A DNA stretch of 35,977 bases from CAZJDM01 sp964544765 (GCA_964544765.1 CAZJDM010000025.1:1-35977); one strand, 5' to 3'; counted from the stretch's first letter, positions 7,702-16,616 are shown. Notes: a model not told the origin generated them from the letters alone. Program-made: numbers and translations.

Positions 7702-8850
7702 ATGTTCATGAAAAATTTAAGTATTTCCTTCATCTTTAAGATGTCTGGTATATGTGCCTTTTTGGCTTATATACTTTATTTAGCTTATACTCCGCAACCT
7801 GATGCAGATGATAATCCTGATCAAATATCATCTATTCACAACAAAAACTATCAAAAAAAACAAATTAAATCACACATCAAACCATCAAAAAAATATCAAC
7901 CATCATATAATAATCGATATCTATCAAACATAGAAAGATTTTTGCCTCCTGATCCAGAATCAGCAACAACTGAAAACCAAAAGCCAGCTCTGAATATAAA
8001 CAAGTTCTCTGATCCAAATAGTAAAGAATATGATTCCCCTTTTCAAATAATTGCTTACGACCAAGATGATTTATCACCACACGCTCCATTAAATATGTCT
8101 ACAGAAGAAATTGACGAATTACTTGCCGGTATGAATAATTCTCCGCAAGAACTTGAAGAACTTTTACATGAATTAGATACCACTTTAATGGGTATGGAAA
8201 ACGAATCCGTCAGTATGAAAAGCTTTCTAGAAGTTCTAGAAGAAAGAGCAGAAATACTTTTAGACAAAGTTAAATACGATCGAGATCCGCAAAATAATAA
8301 AGGTTCTATAATTGTTGAAGGACAAATCTACGACGCTGAAACCGATCGGCCTCTTAGTAATTGCAGAATTGGAGTAGGATCAAAAATTTCTTATTCAAAT
8401 CGAGATGGCTATTTCAGAATCACAGGATTAGCTGAAGGTCGAAAAACAATTTTGGTAAAAAAGGAAGGTTATGTCCAAGAACTCGTCTCCGGTATTGAAC
8501 TAAATAAAAATAACCCAACTACCTTCAAAAACATCTATCTTACTCCCTTAGAAAATCCCAACCAACCACAAAGCGCATTAGTTGGAATTGGAGTCTCACT
8601 ATCTCGAACCCCTAAAGGTTTGCTTGTAAATAGCGTTGTTGATGAAGGTCCCGCTTATTTAGTTGGAATAAATTCGGGCGACTATATAATCGCTGTTGGA
8701 GGTAAATCAGTAATAGATCTTCCCCCAGATATCCCGGTAGAAAACATTCGAGGAGAGGAATTTTCTCAAGTTGAACTAACAGTGTTATCTGATGGAGAAA
8801 CCAAGAATTTAACTCTAACCAGAGAACGCGTTCAATACACTCAAAAATAA
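7702..8850 (+). CDS. Membrane-anchored protein with carboxypeptidase-regulatory-like and PDZ domains
   Basis: A 382-aa protein. It has an uncleaved signal-anchor-like helix (about 8-29), a long polar Asn/Lys/Pro-rich linker (30-130) and an acidic helical stretch (132-190). A carboxypeptidase-regulatory-like beta sandwich follows (about 202-282; GQIYDAETDRPLSNC, then NRDGYF and GLAEG). A C-terminal PDZ domain (about 292-376) carries the carboxylate-binding-loop-like GIGV and then DEGPAYLVGINSGDYI. The topology suggests a periplasmic adaptor that binds unfolded or C-terminal peptides. No protease domain is present. ATG codons at 7702 and 7708 are both possible starts. It has no operon partner; the next gene is convergent. 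Confidence 0.75.
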   Translation: MFMKNLSISFIFKMSGICAFLAYILYLAYTPQPDADDNPDQISSIHNKNYQKKQIKSHIKPSKKYQPSYNNRYLSNIERFLPPDPESATTENQKPALNINKFSDPNSKEYDSPFQIIAYDQDDLSPHAPLNMSTEEIDELLAGMNNSPQELEELLHELDTTLMGMENESVSMKSFLEVLEERAEILLDKVKYDRDPQNNKGSIIVEGQIYDAETDRPLSNCRIGVGSKISYSNRDGYFRITGLAEGRKTILVKKEGYVQELVSGIELNKNNPTTFKNIYLTPLENPNQPQSALVGIGVSLSRTPKGLLVNSVVDEGPAYLVGINSGDYIIAVGGKSVIDLPPDIPVENIRGEEFSQVELTVLSDGETKNLTLTRERVQYTQK

Positions 8851-8855
8851 TTAGA

Positions 8856-8972
8856 TTCTGTCTAAAAAGCACAATATCTGCGTTAGTATCGAAAAAAACT
8901 CCTCACCTAACCAACATGTTATGTCTCGTCATTTTTTTCTCACTGCCTTGATCTTGCACTTTTTAGACAGAA
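8856..8972. repeat. 117-bp fold-back, MITE-like element
   Basis: TTCTGTCTAAAAAG (8856-8869) is a perfect 14-bp inverted match to 8959-8972, and the match continues imperfectly for about 23 bp (CAA, then AT/GAT). An A7 run (8892-8898) and a T7 run (8932-8938) share the same centre, so the whole element can fold into one interrupted stem. It carries no gene. The terminal inverted repeats resemble those of IS elements, so it may be a non-autonomous relic. I could not see a target-site duplication. It sits between two convergent genes and may also end transcription from both sides. Confidence 0.65.
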
Positions 8973-8990
8973 CCTGACGATTCCAATACA

Positions 8991-10661
8991 TTAACTTTCT
9001 AGTGCTAAGGATTTGGGTATCCTGTCAGTCAATTCCTCAGGACCAAAATATTGAATTGCTCCTGGAAAATGATATTGATTTTCAAAAGCCCATTTTTCTC
9101 TATGTTCAACCAAGGCAGCAAAAGGTTTTCCTTCTAAATCAACTAGAGCCTTCTTAATAACTGGTTTTTCTTTACCATGACGTCTTTCAATCGTTATCAT
9201 TGAATTGATAGGAACTCCTCCACACTGCCAAGTAGAAATATCACTAGATTTACCATAAACAGACGCTATATAGCCGGTACAGCTATTTTGAATTAACTTA
9301 AACGCTACCTTACCAAGAGAATAACAATAATTGGCATCAAAATTTGACGGGAATCCGGATCTTCCTTCATAGCCTAGAAAATGGGTTTGAAAAGAAAATT
9401 TTCCTTTATATTCTCCACTAGATTTCAAGAAGTTTAATCTCTTTCTTAACAATTCAATAAGCAGTTTTTCAGTTTCTATTTTAGATACCTGAACATTGCC
9501 ATGCGGATCACGATCTAAAATTAGTTCATCTTTAATATCATTAGGTAGTGATTGATATAACAAGGATGAAGAAATAGATAGATTATCATTTATAAAGTCA
9601 ATTTTTTCATCCTTATTATGAAAGTGGTGAAATTTTTCATTATTTTCAACTAATATCTCATTAATATCCGAAATTAACTTTTTTACTTCTGGTATAAATT
9701 CAATAATACCTTCCGGAATAAGAGCAACACCAAAATCATACCCTTTTTCAAATCTTCTTGTAACTGTATCAAGTATAATATCTACCACCTGTGATAAGGT
9801 CATATTTTTCTTTTCTACTTCTTCAGAGATTAAAACCAAATTAGGACGGGTTTGCAAAGCCACTTCCAAGGTTACATGACTGGCTGACCTACCCATCAAT
9901 TTAATAAAGTGCCAATATTTTCTAGCTGACAGAGCATCTCTTTGAATATTTCCTACCAAGTCAGCATACACCTTGGTAGCGGTGTCAAAACCAAAAGACA
10001 CGGGTATATTTTCTCCTTTAAGGTCACCATCAATTGTTTTAGGTACTCCTACTACACTAATATCACTTCCTTTACTTTTTAAATATTCTGCTAAAATACC
10101 CGCATTGGTATTTGAATCATCACCTCCAACAATCACCAACCCTTTAATTTCTTTATCTTCTAAAACTTTTTGCACCATGGCAAATTGTTCATCAGTATCA
10201 ATTTTGGTCCGGCCACTACCAATCATGTCAAAACCGCCCGTATTACGATAGGAATCAATCATGTCTTTTGTTATCTCTCTAGATTCTCCAGTCAATAGTC
10301 CGTATGGACCTCCCAAAAAACCTATCAAATTACTTCCTGAATTAAACTCTTTTATCGCATCAAACATGCCGGATATAACATTATGGCCACCAGGAGCTTG
10401 ACCACCAGAAAGAACCACACCTATATTTACCTTTTGGGAACAACTGGGATCAGGCTCATTTTCCCCTTGTTCAAAAACAACATATGGTAAATTACTGGTA
10501 TTAGGAAAAAGCTTATTGATGACATCTTGTTGAGAATTATGAACATTCTTATTAATTTTTTTCAATCCTAATCTTGACAAGTCTCCTTTAAGTACATTTG
10601 GCATTTTAGGTTCATACAATAAACGCTCTTTTTGTAAATCAGATATTATTTTAGTCGGCAT
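8991..10661 (-). CDS. pfp: Diphosphate-dependent phosphofructokinase (long type)
   Basis: A pyrophosphate-dependent 6-phosphofructokinase. It converts fructose 6-phosphate and PPi to fructose 1,6-bisphosphate reversibly, giving energy-saving glycolysis and gluconeogenesis in the cytoplasm. GGQAPGG (86-92) binds the phosphoryl donor. GGDDSN (179-184), with Asp instead of Gly, and PKTIDGD (207-213), with Lys, are the pair that marks PPi rather than ATP use. MGRSASH (256-262) is conserved. At 556 aa it belongs to the long group known from plants, Borrelia and Chlamydia. The Shine-Dalgarno sequence GGAGAG lies 7 nt before the ATG. The helicase gene lies upstream on the same strand, with a 106-nt gap containing a possible TATAAT at 10733-10738. 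Confidence 0.93.
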   Translation of the reverse strand: MPTKIISDLQKERLLYEPKMPNVLKGDLSRLGLKKINKNVHNSQQDVINKLFPNTSNLPYVVFEQGENEPDPSCSQKVNIGVVLSGGQAPGGHNVISGMFDAIKEFNSGSNLIGFLGGPYGLLTGESREITKDMIDSYRNTGGFDMIGSGRTKIDTDEQFAMVQKVLEDKEIKGLVIVGGDDSNTNAGILAEYLKSKGSDISVVGVPKTIDGDLKGENIPVSFGFDTATKVYADLVGNIQRDALSARKYWHFIKLMGRSASHVTLEVALQTRPNLVLISEEVEKKNMTLSQVVDIILDTVTRRFEKGYDFGVALIPEGIIEFIPEVKKLISDINEILVENNEKFHHFHNKDEKIDFINDNLSISSSLLYQSLPNDIKDELILDRDPHGNVQVSKIETEKLLIELLRKRLNFLKSSGEYKGKFSFQTHFLGYEGRSGFPSNFDANYCYSLGKVAFKLIQNSCTGYIASVYGKSSDISTWQCGGVPINSMITIERRHGKEKPVIKKALVDLEGKPFAALVEHREKWAFENQYHFPGAIQYFGPEELTDRIPKSLALES

Positions 10662-10767
10662 AAATACTCTCCTATCATCAAAACCAAAGGAAGGTTGATT
10701 ATAAGTATTTAAATAACTTAAATCCTCCCAGAATTATACGGCATTATTAATAATTTTAAGTTATAAA

Positions 10768-12921
10768 TCAACTACTGTTTTGTTGAATTGAGGTTTTAAA
10801 AAGCGCGGTTAATATATCAATCTCCCAAGTTACATCTTCATTATTTACATTTTTCAGACCCACTAACTCGACATAATCTCCCTTTTTTATCTCTAATAGA
10901 AAATTATTTAAGTTTTTCAATACCTGAATATAATTAATAATTATTTTTTCTAGATCCCCACTATCCAACCACCTATCCGAAAATCTAAGTGAAATTTCCT
11001 GTAAATTATTGGCTTTTAAAGCAAAGTTGATCACATCCAAGGTATTTTTATTGAAGAATTGATAGTATTCAATTTTTTTATTTAATGCCTGTTTGGACCA
11101 TCTACCACGACTATTATATTTTTTGATAACATTCTTGACCATCGCTATAGAGAAATCTGATGGGTAATCTTGTTTAAACGCCTTACCTAGATAACCTAAC
11201 AAAGTTCTATTTCTGTTTCTCACCGGATCTCCTGTGAACTGTCGTGCATTAACTCCTAATCCTGACAATAAATGAAGATCAAAATCTCGATTTTCTGCAT
11301 ATAACGCTACCGCCATTCCCATTTTATTACCAAAATTTAAAGCTAAGTTCCCTTTAGCAGTGATTTCTCCTTCTGGAGTGATAAACCCCAATCGTTTTAA
11401 TTCCTTTATCTTGGGCAAAATAAGATCATCATATTTCTGATCATTTCCTCTTTTTTTCTTTTTACGACTTCTGGACCCTGATGAAGTAATAGGTGTCAAT
11501 GAGCCATGTTTCCATGCATAAAAAGAATTTAAAGCAAAATGTCTGGTCTTGGATAAACTACAACCAACGATATTGTAGATACAAAGAATAGAATATAAAT
11601 CAAAAGTAGGTATAGGTTTTAACACTGTTGAGTAATATTCATTATGAAGAAAAAAAGGCTCCCCTATTACAATATTAAATCCAAACTGATCATAACCTCT
11701 TCTACCTACCCTGCCCAGCATCTGTTTTATTTCAATATCGGAAAACCTTTCTTTACCGCTTCTACTACCTCTTTCGGAATCAAGGAATATTCCACTGCGC
11801 ATCGCAAAATTTACTCCTACACAAATGGCACTAGTACTTACCAAGAACCGCAATAGTCGTTTCTTGGCCAAGCTCTCAACAAAAATTTTCTCCTGATAAG
11901 ACAATCCAGCGTGATAACAAGCAACTCCTTTTTTTATAACAGCATTCCTAAGTTCTAACCTCACTCTCCCCAAATCAATGTTTTCATTTCGAATGTGCTG
12001 TTTAAGTAAGTTGCTCTCATCTTCCTCTAACTTAGGCAGATTTTTGGAGACCAACAAAAAATTTTGAGCTGAGCTTCCTCTAGTTCCAACGAATAATATT
12101 GTTGGATATAGTTTTAACTCAAGAATGGTCAATAATGTATTGGTTAATTGTTGCTCTCCTCGTGGAAAATATTTTAATATATCATCAAAAGTCTGAATCT
12201 CGTAAGCATTGCCTTCTTTAAAGAAAACATCTTTGATAGGTACAGGTCTTTTTTTCTGCTGAATTACCTCGATTGGTCGAACAGAAAGACTCTGGAGCCA
12301 ATCTTGAAACTCTTTCTGATTCTCTACTGTAGCTGTCATGGCTAAAAATTGAATATTCATGCGACAGATTAAGATAAAAGCAAACTCCCAATTTCTTCCG
12401 CGTTCATCATCTGCTATAAACTGCCACTCATCAATTACCACTAAGTCAGGTTTCCTAGATTCCTCATGGTCAGATAAAATCTGGAACAAGATTTCTTGAG
12501 TCATGATAACTATTGGAGCATCAATATTAATCTTCACATCACCGGTTGAAATTCCTATATTCTCACTGCCAAAAAGTTCCGAAAACTCAATATATTTATC
12601 ATTTGAAAGTGATTTAACTGGAGTAGTATAGTAAATTCTGGTTTTCTCTTTTAGATTACTAAAAATAAACTTCATATAAGATTCAGCTATAAAAGTTTTA
12701 CCCGCTGAAGTAGGTGCGTGAACAAATAATGAATGGTGTTCTTTTAGGGTATCGATTCCAGCTTGTTGCCAATTATCAGCTTTGAAGGTTTTTTTTCCAA
12801 TTTTTTCAACTTTTTCAATCTCGCCTACTATCTGCTCCTGCTTTACCAATGATCTAGCAAAAAATTGGCTCTTGCCTCCTGGTTTTTTATACTTCTGTGT
12901 TTTATGTTTTTTAATATTCAT
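10768..12921 (-). CDS. Ski2-like DExH-box helicase
   Basis: A superfamily 2 helicase of 717 aa. Motif I is APTSAGKT (69-76), motif II is DEWQ (164-167) in place of DEVH/DEAH, motif III is TAT (196-198), and motif VI is QMLGRVGRRG (400-409) followed by YDQFG. The Gln-Met-x-Gly-Arg-x-Gly-Arg-Arg-Gly form is typical of the Ski2-like group (Ski2, Mtr4, Hel308), which unwinds structured RNA or branched DNA. The C-terminal 300 residues are helical and basic, with a RSRKKKKRG patch (about 500-508), probably nucleic-acid binding. No nuclease partner is adjacent. The role could be RNA turnover or ribosome assembly; it cannot be decided here. Confidence 0.85.
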   Translation of the reverse strand: MNIKKHKTQKYKKPGGKSQFFARSLVKQEQIVGEIEKVEKIGKKTFKADNWQQAGIDTLKEHHSLFVHAPTSAGKTFIAESYMKFIFSNLKEKTRIYYTTPVKSLSNDKYIEFSELFGSENIGISTGDVKINIDAPIVIMTQEILFQILSDHEESRKPDLVVIDEWQFIADDERGRNWEFAFILICRMNIQFLAMTATVENQKEFQDWLQSLSVRPIEVIQQKKRPVPIKDVFFKEGNAYEIQTFDDILKYFPRGEQQLTNTLLTILELKLYPTILFVGTRGSSAQNFLLVSKNLPKLEEDESNLLKQHIRNENIDLGRVRLELRNAVIKKGVACYHAGLSYQEKIFVESLAKKRLLRFLVSTSAICVGVNFAMRSGIFLDSERGSRSGKERFSDIEIKQMLGRVGRRGYDQFGFNIVIGEPFFLHNEYYSTVLKPIPTFDLYSILCIYNIVGCSLSKTRHFALNSFYAWKHGSLTPITSSGSRSRKKKKRGNDQKYDDLILPKIKELKRLGFITPEGEITAKGNLALNFGNKMGMAVALYAENRDFDLHLLSGLGVNARQFTGDPVRNRNRTLLGYLGKAFKQDYPSDFSIAMVKNVIKKYNSRGRWSKQALNKKIEYYQFFNKNTLDVINFALKANNLQEISLRFSDRWLDSGDLEKIIINYIQVLKNLNNFLLEIKKGDYVELVGLKNVNNEDVTWEIDILTALFKTSIQQNSS

Positions 12922-12999
12922 TGATTAATATCCCAAATCTAAATAATATCTGAAAGGAGAAGATATATATCATATATTCTATTAACATTAAACAAACGG

Positions 13000-13018
13000 T
13001 TAACTTGATCAAGGTTAA
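13000..13018. promoter_or_regulatory. Near-palindrome in the helicase/nadD divergent gap
   Basis: TTAACTTGATCAAGGTTAA reads almost the same on both strands (one extra base in one half; core CTTGATCAAG is perfect). It lies in the 145-nt gap between divergent helicase and nadD genes and is a candidate operator. I do not see a clear -10/-35 pair around it. Confidence 0.3.
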
Positions 13019-13066
13019 AACTTAAAAAAACGAAACTTAAACAATTGAGCATAAAAAGGAAGAAAC

Positions 13067-13699
13067 ATGATAAAGGGTAAAAATATTGCTCTATTAGGAG
13101 GCTCTTTTGATCCTGTCCACTGGGGACATATAGACATAGCTCATTTTCTCTTAGCATCCCAGCAAATCCAAATAGATGAGGTCTGGTTAACACCTGATTA
13201 TACACCTTTACTCGACAAAACCATCTCCAATCACAAACACAGGCTACAAATGCTCCATTTAGCCGCCCAAAACTTAGATAACATCAAAGTGTTTGATTAC
13301 AAAATAAAATATCGCGTTGAGGGGGGTGCCTACGTTTTACTAACCTTACTACCAAAAGAACCTTCTTGCAAGGAACATAATTTCTATTATGTAATTGGAC
13401 AAGATTGTTTAGAACAATTTAATAAATGGGATCGTTTTGAAGATTTAGCCAAACTCACAACTTTTATAATAGTTCCTCGAAGCGGATACGAAAATTTAAA
13501 CTACCATGGAACACTTCAAGATAAACCTCATCTATGGCTACAACCATCTTTAAATCACCCGATTCGAAATATAAGTTCTACTATTATACGGGAAAAAATT
13601 AAGGATCAACCCTCATCCTTAACTAATTCTTCATGGAACAAATGGCTATGTCGACCAGTCATTAAATATATTCAAACCCATAATCTTTACCTAAAGTAA
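13067..13699 (+). CDS. nadD: Nicotinate-nucleotide adenylyltransferase NadD
   Basis: Converts nicotinate mononucleotide and ATP to deamido-NAD, a common step of de novo and salvage NAD synthesis, in the cytoplasm. It is 210 aa, the family length. GGSFDPVHWGH (11-21) carries the HxGH adenylyltransferase motif, and ISSTIIRE (about 168-175) is the second nucleotide-binding signature. GQDCLEQFNKWDRF matches the NadD region that usually reads GxDxLxxFxxWxxW. The Shine-Dalgarno sequence AAGGAAG lies before the ATG. It is the only NAD-synthesis gene here, and it is not next to obgE, rsfS or proA as in many genomes. Confidence 0.92.
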   Translation: MIKGKNIALLGGSFDPVHWGHIDIAHFLLASQQIQIDEVWLTPDYTPLLDKTISNHKHRLQMLHLAAQNLDNIKVFDYKIKYRVEGGAYVLLTLLPKEPSCKEHNFYYVIGQDCLEQFNKWDRFEDLAKLTTFIIVPRSGYENLNYHGTLQDKPHLWLQPSLNHPIRNISSTIIREKIKDQPSSLTNSSWNKWLCRPVIKYIQTHNLYLK

Positions 13700-13716
13700 T
13701 CAAGGATACGGATTAA

Positions 13717-15036
13717 TTATTGAGCCAGAAATACTTGAATAAGGGGATCTTGGTAATTCTTATAATACTCTTCTTGCTTACTATTTGATTTTGTATCGAA
13801 ATAAAAATCAACATCCAGGTAATATTTTTTCTTTTTAGCTTCTGAAATATCGAAAAACATGCCTATAGGTGTTTTTACACCCGCAACCCATGGTCGGGAA
13901 TTTATGATTTCTTTAGTCATAGATCGATTCTTATCAAATAATTGAGGTTCATAAATCGAATCGATAATATTTCTTCCCAACAGGACACGAACGAAAATAA
14001 ATCCCTCATCTTTTTTTCCTATTAAATAAGGGACCTTATTAGGTGAATTTTTAAAAAATTTGGTTTTTTCAGGTGGTGTTAAATAATTAATGTTAGTTTT
14101 ATAATCAGTGTCTTGAAGATGTAAACCATAAAAAATACCGGTGGACCTATTAAAGTATCTGGATACATCTATTGGAAACTCAATAATTGTTGGAAAAGAT
14201 GCTCTATTGAGAAAAAAGGATATTTCAGAAAACATACTAGTCTTGATCTCTTTAAAATAGGCTTTATAGGACATTCCTATGGCTAAAATTGCACGAACAG
14301 GACCTACTCGCCATTCCTCTAGATACGCTTTAAACTCATCGGACCTAAAGGTAAAATCAAAAAAAAGCGGTCCATCAAAGTAATAGATATATTGCGCTCC
14401 TTTTAAAACCTTTTTCCGCCCAAAAAGAACCTTATCCATTAATAGATAATTATCCTTTTTAAAGTGATATGAATATTTAGAAGTTTTTACAAAGTGGTTT
14501 TCTTTATCAAAAATAACGTATTTTTTTTTCGATCTAGGTACGTTATTATTAGGATCGAAAACAACATAAGCATAACGTTTTTGAGTTGAAGTTAAACTCT
14601 TAAACCTAATTTCAAATACAGGCATACTAAGCCCAAACATTGGACTAAAAGGAAACTTCCCTTTTTGGTTCCACTTATAACCCAAATCATTTCCCATCAC
14701 TACTAATTCATCATTATCGTCTAAATAACCATCATCAGTTCCTCGAGTATAACCCAAACCATTCTCCAGTACATAGTTCCCCTCATCATTAACTTCATCA
14801 AACTGGAAAGGTATGGGATAGGGTTTATTGCCCTTATCAGGGTGAGTAAAACAAATAACTGCATAATACTTTATGGGAAACCCATGCATTCCGCTCAGTT
14901 TATTGGCTTTGATGATAATTGGAAGTTTGAAAGGATGATTATCTTCTTTTGCCCTTAGCGTATAAAATACTAAGAAATACAAGGTAATTAATAAAAATAA
15001 TAAAAAATTTTTCCATTTAACATTGATATTTTTCAT
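13717..15036 (-). CDS. Exported protein of unknown function
   Basis: A 439-aa protein from the ATG at 15036. TTGGAG lies about 11 nt upstream of that ATG and a TATAAT lies at 15065-15070, which makes an upstream TTG start at 15108 unlikely. A hydrophobic segment (about residues 9-27 of this start) is a signal peptide or anchor. The mature part is rich in beta-type segments and aromatic residues. It has an Asp-rich stretch (TDDGYLDDNDELVVMGND) that may bind metal, preceded by PFQFDEVND. I do not recognise a named family. It is convergent with nadD (17 nt apart) and divergent from the exported hydrolase gene. Confidence 0.65.
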   Translation of the reverse strand: MKNINVKWKNFLLFLLITLYFLVFYTLRAKEDNHPFKLPIIIKANKLSGMHGFPIKYYAVICFTHPDKGNKPYPIPFQFDEVNDEGNYVLENGLGYTRGTDDGYLDDNDELVVMGNDLGYKWNQKGKFPFSPMFGLSMPVFEIRFKSLTSTQKRYAYVVFDPNNNVPRSKKKYVIFDKENHFVKTSKYSYHFKKDNYLLMDKVLFGRKKVLKGAQYIYYFDGPLFFDFTFRSDEFKAYLEEWRVGPVRAILAIGMSYKAYFKEIKTSMFSEISFFLNRASFPTIIEFPIDVSRYFNRSTGIFYGLHLQDTDYKTNINYLTPPEKTKFFKNSPNKVPYLIGKKDEGFIFVRVLLGRNIIDSIYEPQLFDKNRSMTKEIINSRPWVAGVKTPIGMFFDISEAKKKKYYLDVDFYFDTKSNSKQEEYYKNYQDPLIQVFLAQ

Positions 15037-15064
15037 AGCAAAACAACTCCAAGCCCTTATGATA

Positions 15065-15093
15065 ATTATACTCCATTTTTTTGCAAGTAAGAA
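15065..15093 (-). promoter_or_regulatory. Candidate promoter for the exported unknown protein
   Basis: On the minus strand, TATAAT (15065-15070) and a weak -35 TTCTTA (15088-15093) are 17 nt apart. The predicted RNA start lies about 20 nt before the ATG at 15036. This supports that ATG over the upstream TTG. Confidence 0.4.
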
Positions 15094-15164
15094 ACATAAC
15101 ACTAGCAAATTATCAGGAAATATAATTAATATTTTATTAATTCAACGAGGTTATTTTTTTATTA

Positions 15165-15193
15165 TTTATAAATTATAGTTTTATTGCTATAAT
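15165..15193 (+). promoter_or_regulatory. Extended -10 promoter for the exported hydrolase
   Basis: TGCTATAAT (15185-15193) is an extended -10, and TTTATA (15165-15170) is a weak -35 at 17 nt. The predicted RNA start is near 15200. This gives a leader of about 120 nt that contains the C-tract array. Confidence 0.5.
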
Positions 15194-15210
15194 ATAACCA
15201 ATATCAAAAT

Positions 15211-15298
15211 ATATCCCCCAAATTTATGTCTTAGTATCACCCCCAATATTAGACTTTTTTTTATAACCCCAAATAGATCTTAATTAAATCCCCCGAGA
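15211..15298 (+). repeat. Four C-tract direct repeats spaced about 25 nt in a leader
   Basis: CCCCC at 15215-15219, CCCCC at 15240-15244, CCCC at 15267-15270 and CCCCC at 15290-15294 each sit in a similar AT-rich frame (roughly ATMNCCCCCAAATT). The stretch from 15200 to 15298 holds few G. It lies between the predicted RNA start and the Shine-Dalgarno sequence (15312-15316) of the hydrolase gene. It may be a repeated protein target or a Rho-utilisation region. Confidence 0.5.
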
Positions 15299-15323
15299 TT
15301 AATTATTTTTTAGGAGTAGAGTT

Positions 15324-16616
15324 ATGATTGTGTCTAATTTAAAAACATTGACCTTGGGTTTATTATTGATAGGGAGTACATTTTTTCCCCTGTATTCAGA
15401 CGTTAAAGGGGAGGTTAAAGAGCAAGAAAATTTACCAAATCGAAGTCAAGATAAGCTCATAGAAAAACAAGAATCTATTCACCCTAGTTTTTTTATCAAT
15501 TTTAATTTTCGCAGATATTCTGGGTTATTAACATCTTATTATTCCAATCTATTTTATCCCGACAAAGAATATTTGGCAGAACATGACTTTCACGAACAAT
15601 TTATAAAAAACGATGAAGGATATACTAGACGTGCGTATGTCCATCTTCCTAAAAGGCCCAGACCAATGATAATTTGCCTCTCTGGAATTGGGGGTGCCGT
15701 CAATGCTTCTCACACTACATTATGTTCAAGAGATTTCCGTAGATATTACGATTGGGGGCTAATACTTTTAGAAAATAGCACCTCACCAGAATGGATAGAA
15801 AGAAATAATCGATTGGTAATTTCTGGATACGAAGCAGGATGGGATGTTTACCTAACCATTAAAGCCATTTTAAAAAATCCTAATTATGCTAATCTTATTT
15901 CTGAAATTCACCTCATTGGTTTTAGCTTGGGAGGAAATGACATATCATTTGCCAGTTATTTTGATACAGTCCTGGAAACAAACTACATTGACGGTTCAGT
16001 ACTAGCTATAAGCGGTCCAGCTGATAGATACGACGCTCTAAGGGTAATTCGAAAACAAGAAGGAATAGCCGGTGATGTTATTAGAAACACAATGCGAGTC
16101 ATTTATCGAGCAGCTTATGACATTATTGCTGAATACAAAACTATTACAGAAGAAGAATTTGTTAAAACCATACCAGTAGAAGAACTTATGGCCGAAATAT
16201 TTTATCCACTCGCTCTTGAGTATTTAAAAGATCATCCCCATCATTACCATACCTTAGCCGGAATAAAAAGTTTTGCTAACGATCCTGAAGACTTTGCTAA
16301 TAGCATTTCTTTTCTTGATTTTGAACGATTGTACAATCTTAAACAATATTTACCCTACATTGAAAAACCCTTATTATACTTTCATGCCAGTAATGATCCA
16401 ATTGTAGCATACACTAATCCAGTAAATACCCTTTCCGTTGTAGCAGGTAAACCAAACATAGGTCATCGAGTCTTGTGGTTGGGTGGGCATGTAGGTTTTC
16501 ATGATGCTTATGGGGCAAACTGGTTCATATCAAATGCCTATACCTATATTCAATATTGGGGTAATTATGAACCTAAATATTATAGAAATCAGGATAAATA
16601 CAAAGACTATGAATAG
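15324..16616 (+). CDS. Exported alpha/beta-hydrolase (YheT-like)
   Basis: A 430-aa protein with a signal peptide (hydrophobic core LTLGLLLIGSTFF, likely cut near residue 25). The alpha/beta-hydrolase triad is visible as Ser201 in GFSLGGND, Asp358 in HASNDPIV and His389 in GGHVGFHD. GxSLGGN is typical of the YheT/ABHD group of esterases and lipases. Export is unusual for that group, so it may act on lipids or esters in the periplasm or outside the cell. A cap-like insert lies between the Ser and the Asp (about 235-345). AGGAG (15312-15316) is 7 nt before the ATG. It is divergent from an exported unknown gene. Confidence 0.8.
   Translation: MIVSNLKTLTLGLLLIGSTFFPLYSDVKGEVKEQENLPNRSQDKLIEKQESIHPSFFINFNFRRYSGLLTSYYSNLFYPDKEYLAEHDFHEQFIKNDEGYTRRAYVHLPKRPRPMIICLSGIGGAVNASHTTLCSRDFRRYYDWGLILLENSTSPEWIERNNRLVISGYEAGWDVYLTIKAILKNPNYANLISEIHLIGFSLGGNDISFASYFDTVLETNYIDGSVLAISGPADRYDALRVIRKQEGIAGDVIRNTMRVIYRAAYDIIAEYKTITEEEFVKTIPVEELMAEIFYPLALEYLKDHPHHYHTLAGIKSFANDPEDFANSISFLDFERLYNLKQYLPYIEKPLLYFHASNDPIVAYTNPVNTLSVVAGKPNIGHRVLWLGGHVGFHDAYGANWFISNAYTYIQYWGNYEPKYYRNQDKYKDYE

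Noticed and set aside
8612..8872. A minus-strand open frame over the PDZ domain and the MITE edge
   Set aside because: It overlaps a well-supported PDZ coding region on the other strand and has no family features.
15037..15108. A longer start (TTG at 15108) for the exported unknown protein
   Set aside because: A Shine-Dalgarno sequence and a -10 TATAAT lie downstream of it, both pointing to the ATG at 15036. The extra residues would put a second hydrophobic stretch in front of the signal peptide.
15211..15298. G-quadruplex on the minus strand from the four G-tracts
   Set aside because: Loops of about 20 nt are too long for a stable quadruplex.
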